Source: Streptomyces sp. SID12501
Lineage (GTDB): Bacteria > Actinomycetota > Actinomycetes > Streptomycetales > Streptomycetaceae
Length of the DNA: 64,000 nt
Direction of reading: 5' to 3'
Assembly: GCF_010550245.1 (NCBI RefSeq)
Contig: NZ_JAAGLU010000005.1
Coordinates: 124,001-188,000 of the forward strand
Positions 58,769-64,000 of this stretch are shown piece by piece (the stretch's first letter is position 1; every line of letters begins with the position of its first letter). The notes beneath the pieces were generated by a model. That model was given only the letters and a program-made list of their open reading frames with translations. It searched no databases and was not told where the DNA came from. The position numbers and the translations under genes are program-made.

Positions 58769-58972
58769 GTGACCGACCCCCTCCACTGGCAGAAGTCCTC
58801 CTTCTCCGAAGGAGGCGACGGGAACACCTGCATAGAGATAGCGGACGTGCGCACCCGCATAGCCATACGCGACTCCAAGGACCCGGCCCAGGGAACGCTC
58901 AGCTTCCCACCTCGAGCCTTCACCACGTTCGTCGATGCACTCAAGACGGACACTTCAGGCACGGCCATCTGA
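58769..58972 (+). CDS. DUF397-domain protein, partner of the HTH regulator
   Basis: A 67-residue DUF397 protein. WQKSSFSEGGDGNTCIEIAD at the N-terminus, IAIRDSKDPAQGTLSFPP in the middle and FTTFVDALKTD at the end are the whole domain. The GTG start follows GTGAGGCACCACGC. It is co-transcribed with the HTH gene and is the intact counterpart of the frameshifted DUF397 gene at 30576-30798. Confidence 0.88.
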   Translation: MTDPLHWQKSSFSEGGDGNTCIEIADVRTRIAIRDSKDPAQGTLSFPPRAFTTFVDALKTDTSGTAI

Positions 58973-59166
58973 CCTGGTCCGATCGGCCAATTGTTCCACC
59001 AGGGCTGCATAGTCCAGAGGGTGGCCAAGCTACTGAAGCCACACAGTTGGTCCGCCGCGCCGGCCGCGACTACCGCCGACCCCTGCAAGCCCTCGGCCTC
59101 ACGTGACGAACACCGGACAGATCTCGATCATACAAATGCCCCTACACAGTACCGGCTCATCAATAC
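58973..59166. other. Gap with a possible gene tail
   Basis: Reading plus, TQLVRRAGRDYRRPLQALGLT precedes a TGA at about 59104; it looks like a C-terminus without its gene. Nothing else is recognised in these 194 bases. Confidence 0.3.
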
Positions 59167-59715
59167 TCACCTACCAGGCATCAGTTCCGTCACCATGTCT
59201 ACCAGCTTTCGATAAGTCTGATTTTCTTGAAATACCGGATAATTTTGGACAATTACCTCCAAGGATTCCCTGGAGAACCTAGAGGCGACAGTCAGGAACT
59301 CGTCAATCTTGCAATATCCACTCACCGAATCCCAAGATCTCGTCACGGTAACCGTGTCGCCTTCGCAAGTGAAATGAATCAGTAGATCATTCTCCGTGAA
59401 GCTGATACACCCAGAATCCCCTTGCTGAACGTCACGAGCCGCAAGAAGCAGGCAGAACACGAAATCGAGGACCGGCGTTCCAGGGATCAACTCCCGCCCG
59501 AACTCATCAGTTGTGATAGACAGATCCATTTCGAAGTACCCATACCGTAGATCCATCTCACCGGTCCGCCCCAAATTGACGAGCTTCTTTCCAGTAAGTT
59601 CCGGCAATGAATCCGGAGCAAAGGAAATATCAAACACAAAAACTCCAAAGACGTGGATTTGAAAACGCGAGAGGGAAACATCATATCGGTCACCTATGCC
59701 GCATGAAGGCAGCAT
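59167..59715 (-). CDS. Putative immunity protein for the Rhs toxin
   Basis: A roughly 182-residue acidic protein with base composition much lower in GC than the chromosome, an imported-gene sign. It is rich in beta strands (FQIHVFGVFVFDISFAPDSL, GEMDLRYGYFEMDLSITTDE, SGCISFTENDLLIHFTCEGDTVTVTR) with a helical end. It lies right after the Rhs toxin stop on the same strand, where immunity genes belong. No family is named. The start is uncertain: a TTG at 59733 and ATG at 59715 are in frame, both within or beside a perfect 17-bp inverted repeat. Confidence 0.62.
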   Translation of the reverse strand: MLPSCGIGDRYDVSLSRFQIHVFGVFVFDISFAPDSLPELTGKKLVNLGRTGEMDLRYGYFEMDLSITTDEFGRELIPGTPVLDFVFCLLLAARDVQQGDSGCISFTENDLLIHFTCEGDTVTVTRSWDSVSGYCKIDEFLTVASRFSRESLEVIVQNYPVFQENQTYRKLVDMVTELMPGR

Positions 59716-59728
59716 AGGTGACCGATAT
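59683..59728. promoter_or_regulatory. Perfect 17-bp inverted repeat between toxin and immunity genes
   Basis: ATATCGGTCACCTATGC (59683-59699) and its exact complement (59712-59728) enclose a 12-nt loop. It spans the likely start of the immunity gene, so it could hide the ribosome site, act as an intercistronic processing hairpin, or bind a regulator. Confidence 0.7.
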
Positions 59729-59743
59729 TTCAAGCAGCAGGTA

Positions 59744-62700
59744 CTAAGGAATGGGATGAGCGGTTCTCAGGCTGCCATTCGGGTTGAGAATGACCTTAAT
59801 TCCGTACGCCCTATTAGACCCCAGACCCTGGGCTTGTCTATCGCTGAGGATTCCCACACCATCGGGACCTGCATTAATTCTACCTTCGTAGACATACCCG
59901 TCACGTCCGCCACTGTTCGCCTTAGCGGAATTTTCGTTCACAACTTGCTGAATCCACTTTTGAACCTTCGCGCCCTTACCAATGAAAGCACCCTTGGTGA
60001 CCGAATCATACTCTGCACCGCCGATTCGATGCCCGTCGAGAACATGCTGCCAGCCATCGAATTCATCAGTCTTCCACGTAACATTCGGGTTCTGTGCGCC
60101 TACATCTACTGAACCAGTACCAGAGGATTCGCTCTTTGCCTCGCTCAGTGCCTTGTTCATCCCGCTGTCGATGCGCCCGATGCCGTCCTTCATACCAAAG
60201 GCACCAATACCGACCATAGCCACACCGCCCGCAGCTGCGGGGACGCTGATGGCACAGCCGACAAGGGTGGCGACGCAGAGGGCTCCGCCGGCAAGCACAA
60301 CATTTCCGCCAGCGCCCATGAGCAACAGGCTTCCAGCGGTTTCGGCAGCACCCCACCACAGCTCGGGCTCGGAGACGATCGCGGAGACGTAGTTGCCGGT
60401 GGTGTCCAGGACGTCGCCCAGCCAGCCCCACATGGGAGGGTTCTCCGCAACTACGGGCGCTCCGCTGCTGTTGTTCCCTGTGCTGCTGGTACTTGCCGTG
60501 CCCCCGCAGGTGTAGTAGCAGCCGCCTGGACCGGTTCCACCGCTGGGGACACCGGGAGTGGAACTCTGGCCTCCGCCGCCGCCACCCGGGCGCGGCTCGT
60601 TGTGGCCCGTGCCGTCGTCGAGCCACAGGCCCGTGGGATCGCTGAAGGTGATGGGGTTGTTGCCCGCGTAGGTGTAGCCGTTGAGCGACTGGTGCTGGTC
60701 CGGGATGAGCACCGGGTCCACGCTGATGAAACGGCCTGTTGACAGGTCGTACTCCCGCGCCCCCAGATGCGTCAGCCCCGAAGCGGAGTCCGCCGTAGCG
60801 CCGAGGAAACCCTTGTCGTCGGGCCAGGGGCCGAAGGTCGGTTGGCCTCGGTCGGCGCCGAACGGCGTGCTGTAGCGCTTCGTGGTCACCTGGGTCGCGT
60901 TGTCTATGGCGAGACTGCTCGTCCCGTGGTGATCCGAGGCCAGCCAACTCAGCTTGTCGGTGCCCGACTTGTTGGTGCGCATCGCGATCGTCGAGCCGGC
61001 GCCGGTGTAGTACCGCTGGGCCCAGAACTTCGCCGTCGATGTCGAGGTGTCGAGGTGGATCTCGCTCGATCCCAGGTACAGGACCGTCTCGCCGGCCGTG
61101 TTGCGGCGGATCAGGAGGCTGCCGTCGGCGTCGTAGACGTAGCCGGTGGTGCTGGTGCCCTCCTTGAGGGTGTCTAGCTTGCTCTCCGCCGACCAGGTCA
61201 GGGTCTGGCTCGCGGTGCCGTCCAGCCGGGTCTTGGTGTTGCCCGTCGCGTCGTAGGTGTAGGCCTCGGTGACACCGGTGCAGGTGTTCGCGGTCGTGGC
61301 CAGGAGGCGGTGGGTCTTCGTGCTGTTGTAGCAGTACGTCTTGGTCGTGGGTGTACTGCTGGTTTTGGTGACCTCGGTCGCGCGCAGGCCCGAGTCCTTG
61401 TACGTGTACGACGTCCAGTAGGGGGCGGCGCCGCCCAGGTTGGCCGTTGTGCGGTTGGCGGTGGAGCAGTCCGCTGCCGACGGGGTCCAGGCATCGGTCA
61501 GGCGGCGGTGACCGTCGTAGGTGAAGCACTGGTTGTCCGCCGCGCCGGTGCCGCCAAGGGTCATCGGGTCCGAGATGGACGTGACGTTGCCCGCGGCGTC
61601 GTAGGCGTAGTTCAGCTGCTGGAGCGTGTAGGCGTGCGTGTCGTCGGTGACCGACGACCTGAGGATGCGGTCGGTGCCTGTCTCGTAGTGGTTGTTGATG
61701 TACGCGTTGTAGGTGCCTTCGGCGTTGGATTTACCCAGGCTGAGCACCTGGGGCTGACCGAGGGCCGTGTAGCTGGCGTCCAGCAGGTAGGCACTGGTGC
61801 CTTCGGTCTGGGTGTTCAGGCCCAGACCGTCGTACTTGTATATGACCTGCTCCGAAGCAAGGCCACCGGCGGCGGGTTCCGTGGTGCTCTGCAGAGTTCC
61901 GTCGATGCGGTAGTCCGCTGCGAAAGTCAGCGTCTTGTCGGCGACAGCCTTCTTGGCTACCAACGGGTCGCTGTCCGGCAGGACGAGCTGGGTGGTGGTG
62001 GCCCGGTACATGCTGTCGAACGCGGTGACCTTCTTCGTGTACGCACTGCCGGTGCCGCTGACGGCCCCGCCGACATACCGGATGGCCGAGTCCCGCTGGC
62101 CCTTGGCGTTGGTGACCCCGTCGTAGGTGTACGCCGTGAGTTTGTTCGCGTCGACCTGCTCCTCGGTGGTGGAGGAGAGGTCCGCCGTGGCGGGAGCCGA
62201 CCATGTGCCGGTGGTACGGCCCAACACGTCGTAGGCGCTGATCACGACTCGTCCCTCCGCGTCCTTGGTCCAGGAGACCTGGTCCAGGGTCGTGAAGCCG
62301 GTGGTCGTCGTGCCCATGTCGGGGTCGGTGGCGGAGGTCTGACGGCCGTAGAGGTCGTAGGCGTACGACCATCCACTGTCAGGTCCCGTGATCGTGGACT
62401 GCTTACCGTCGCGGGTGTACGTGAACTTCGTGGACGTGTAGGTCGCGCCCACCGTGGCGCCGTAGCCGGTGTCGGCCGGGCTGGTGCCCTCGTACTCGCG
62501 GGTCTCCGTCGTACGGCCCTGGGCGTCCACGATCGTGCGGGTGGCCGAGCCTCCGTCGGGGGCGGTCGTCGCGGTGGAGTCACCTGTGTAGCTGCTGGTG
62601 GTGCTCCACTTCTCCACGCCGACGACATAGAAGGTGCTGGTTACAGGGCGTTCCGCGCCGTCGAAGACAGTCACCGACTGCTTGGGCGTGCGGCCGTACA

Positions 62701-64000
62701 CGGCAGCCGCGTACTCGCCGGAGGGAAGGTTGTCGGAGTCGAAGGCGTCGGCATACGTCTGGTAGGCCAGGCCGCGGTCGTTGTAGCGGGTGTCCGTGAG
62801 AAGTCGGCCGCCCTGCGGTGTGGGGCTCTGGCTCTGGAGAGGCCTCAGGAGCGAGTCGTAGATCGCGTAACTGGTGTTGTACGTGGAGCCGTCGGCCTTG
62901 AGCGTCGAGGTCGAGGACCAGGAGTTGTCGGCATTGGAGACGGAGTAGGCGTACGTGTAGTTGGGGCTGTAGCTGCTGGCGCGGGAGCGGTCGGGCAGCC
63001 ACGTCGCGGTCTGGCGGCCGAGGGCGTCGTACGTCGTCTCGGTGATCTTGCTGTTGATGTCGTAGACCTTGACCGGCAGGCCTCGGGCGTAGTCCGCGTA
63101 GACAAAGGTGCTCTGCGTCTTGGCGTTGGTGACCTTGGTCCGGGTCAGCGGTCCCGCCGCAATGGGGACGTAACTCGTGGCCGTGGTGTTGTTGGCGGTG
63201 TCGGTGACGGACGCGACGCGGCCCAGACCGTCGTACGTCGTCCGGCTGGTCGTCTGCCATACGGACGGGTTACGTTCGCCGTTCGTGGCCGCCGTCGGGT
63301 AGGCGGTGGGGCGACCGATCCAGGTGATCTCGCCCTTGGTCGGCGTCTGGGACCCGGACCAGACGGCGGTCGTGGACGTGCCGTCGTAGACCATCGCGGT
63401 GTCGGACAGGACGTCGCCGGCCGTGGCCGATGACGTGGGCAGGGACAGCTCGGTCTCGGCGGGCGTGCAGGACCTGCCGACCACCCGGGTACGGGTGACC
63501 AGGGAGTTGATGCCGAGCGTCGTGTTGGCCGCGTACCAGGTGCGGGTGCACGTCTCGTCGCCGGTGACGGCCGCGTCGCCCGCGTCCTGCACCATCAGTG
63601 GCTGCCCGTAGGCGTCCCACTCGGTCGTTGCCGTGGTGCGTGTGCGCCAGGACGTCTTCGCCGCCAGATAGGTGTGCGCGTACGCCCTCTCCGTACGGAC
63701 GAAGTAGGTCTTGGTGTTCGACGCACTGTGCGTGGCGGTGGTGCGGTACCAGGGATCGTTGACGGTCACGCTGACCGGCGTCGAACCGTTGTACGTGATC
63801 TGTTCGCGCAGGAAGCCCGCGTACGGGTCGCTGTCGGTCTGGTCGGCGACGTCCAGGCCGGTGAAGTCGATCCCGGCGACCGAGGCCGACCGCGTGGTGG
63901 CGGTGCCCTTGAGCTTGTCGCCGTGCATGCCCTGCAGGTAGAGGGAGACGGTCTTGGACTGGGTGCCGCCCGCGATGCCCTTGGTCGCGGTGACCTTGCC
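59744..64000 (-). CDS. Rhs/YD-repeat polymorphic toxin (5' end outside window)
   Basis: At least 1418 residues; the frame is open to the right edge. YD repeats (TYDGLGRVASVTDTANN, YDALGRQTATWLPD, YDLYGRQTSATDPDMG and more) lead to the Rhs core (LSWLASDHHGTSSLA, LTHLGAREYDLSTGRFISVDPV, NGYTYAGNNPITFSDPTGLW). After the self-cleavage-like DPTGLW point come a Gly/Ser linker, two hydrophobic stretches (ETAGSLLLMGAGGNVVLAGG and VAMVGIGAFG) and a C-terminal domain of about 110 residues. That domain has GWQHVLDGHRIGG, DSVTKGAFIGKG, YVYEGRI and the ending SLRTAHPIP, reminiscent of BECR-fold RNase toxins. The toxin type is inferred. The last part is lower in GC, consistent with tip swapping. Confidence 0.85.
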   Translation of the reverse strand, partial: GKVTATKGIAGGTQSKTVSLYLQGMHGDKLKGTATTRSASVAGIDFTGLDVADQTDSDPYAGFLREQITYNGSTPVSVTVNDPWYRTTATHSASNTKTYFVRTERAYAHTYLAAKTSWRTRTTATTEWDAYGQPLMVQDAGDAAVTGDETCTRTWYAANTTLGINSLVTRTRVVGRSCTPAETELSLPTSSATAGDVLSDTAMVYDGTSTTAVWSGSQTPTKGEITWIGRPTAYPTAATNGERNPSVWQTTSRTTYDGLGRVASVTDTANNTTATSYVPIAAGPLTRTKVTNAKTQSTFVYADYARGLPVKVYDINSKITETTYDALGRQTATWLPDRSRASSYSPNYTYAYSVSNADNSWSSTSTLKADGSTYNTSYAIYDSLLRPLQSQSPTPQGGRLLTDTRYNDRGLAYQTYADAFDSDNLPSGEYAAAVYGRTPKQSVTVFDGAERPVTSTFYVVGVEKWSTTSSYTGDSTATTAPDGGSATRTIVDAQGRTTETREYEGTSPADTGYGATVGATYTSTKFTYTRDGKQSTITGPDSGWSYAYDLYGRQTSATDPDMGTTTTGFTTLDQVSWTKDAEGRVVISAYDVLGRTTGTWSAPATADLSSTTEEQVDANKLTAYTYDGVTNAKGQRDSAIRYVGGAVSGTGSAYTKKVTAFDSMYRATTTQLVLPDSDPLVAKKAVADKTLTFAADYRIDGTLQSTTEPAAGGLASEQVIYKYDGLGLNTQTEGTSAYLLDASYTALGQPQVLSLGKSNAEGTYNAYINNHYETGTDRILRSSVTDDTHAYTLQQLNYAYDAAGNVTSISDPMTLGGTGAADNQCFTYDGHRRLTDAWTPSAADCSTANRTTANLGGAAPYWTSYTYKDSGLRATEVTKTSSTPTTKTYCYNSTKTHRLLATTANTCTGVTEAYTYDATGNTKTRLDGTASQTLTWSAESKLDTLKEGTSTTGYVYDADGSLLIRRNTAGETVLYLGSSEIHLDTSTSTAKFWAQRYYTGAGSTIAMRTNKSGTDKLSWLASDHHGTSSLAIDNATQVTTKRYSTPFGADRGQPTFGPWPDDKGFLGATADSASGLTHLGAREYDLSTGRFISVDPVLIPDQHQSLNGYTYAGNNPITFSDPTGLWLDDGTGHNEPRPGGGGGGQSSTPGVPSGGTGPGGCYYTCGGTASTSSTGNNSSGAPVVAENPPMWGWLGDVLDTTGNYVSAIVSEPELWWGAAETAGSLLLMGAGGNVVLAGGALCVATLVGCAISVPAAAGGVAMVGIGAFGMKDGIGRIDSGMNKALSEAKSESSGTGSVDVGAQNPNVTWKTDEFDGWQHVLDGHRIGGAEYDSVTKGAFIGKGAKVQKWIQQVVNENSAKANSGGRDGYVYEGRINAGPDGVGILSDRQAQGLGSNRAYGIKVILNPNGSLRTAHPIP

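Noticed and set aside
61310..63433. 707-codon plus-strand ORF antisense to the Rhs gene
   Set aside because: Val/Gly/Arg-rich shadow with no domain; the minus strand has YD repeats and the Rhs core.

Overview
The window reads as Streptomyces chromosome. GC is very high with strong third-position bias. It also carries a four-gene conservon (cvnABCD), an Scr1-type HTH/DUF397 pair, a CebR-type operator, Tat and Sec exported enzymes, and a Streptomyces-type leucine/isovalerate catabolic operon. Four stretches depart from this GC-rich background: the specificity gene of a restriction system, a stretch of gene debris, and the two ends of a polymorphic-toxin locus.

Layout. 1-9.6 kb: the tail of a GNAT acetyltransferase, a sugar-phosphate isomerase-like TIM barrel, an unusual AroA-like enzyme, a Tat-exported GH3 hexosaminidase, a Cys-rich lipoprotein and the conservon, closed by a perfect 17-bp hairpin. 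9.6-22.3 kb: mostly export and envelope genes. These are an S37 aminopeptidase, a small secreted protein, a fused double ABC exporter, a small membrane protein, a cellulose-binding GDSL esterase with a consensus CebR box, a beta-lactamase-fold serine hydrolase, a GT39 mannosyltransferase-like protein and a secreted endonuclease I. 22.3-23.7 kb: an IS630 transposase remnant and two small genes.

23.5-36.8 kb is a composite anti-phage island on the minus strand. One unit is hsdR followed by a YgjP-like zinc metallopeptidase and a 73-aa ORF. The other is rloA-rloB-hsdM-hsdS. Between them lie two small coupled actinobacterial genes, a plus-strand HTH/TPR regulator and a frameshifted DUF397 gene.

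36.8-42.2 kb is gene debris bounded by a 167-bp direct duplication of the 3' end of a thiamine-diphosphate enzyme gene (36865-37031 and 42005-42171). Inside are a cold-shock gene with one amber codon, an intact-looking small membrane protein, a frameshifted gene, an Rhs toxin reduced to its two ends with a translationally coupled immunity-like gene, and a LamG protein lacking its 5' end. 42-54.7 kb is ordinary metabolism: the intact ThDP enzyme with agmatinase, a phosphatase-like protein, TesB thioesterase, an acyl-CoA dehydrogenase, and a TetR regulator divergent from a carboxylase beta / biotin carboxylase / HMG-CoA lyase / acyl-CoA dehydrogenase operon with two palindromic operators.

54.6-64 kb: a heme oxygenase translationally coupled to a polyprenyl synthetase, an Imm10 immunity protein, an RsbW-like ATPase divergent from an Scr1-type HTH/DUF397 pair, and a large Rhs polymorphic toxin running off the right edge with its AT-richer immunity gene just downstream. 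The most noteworthy themes are the composite defence island, the duplicated 3' end framing decayed genes, and the repeated traces of Rhs toxin-immunity turnover. All functional calls come from reading motifs by eye; no database search was run.
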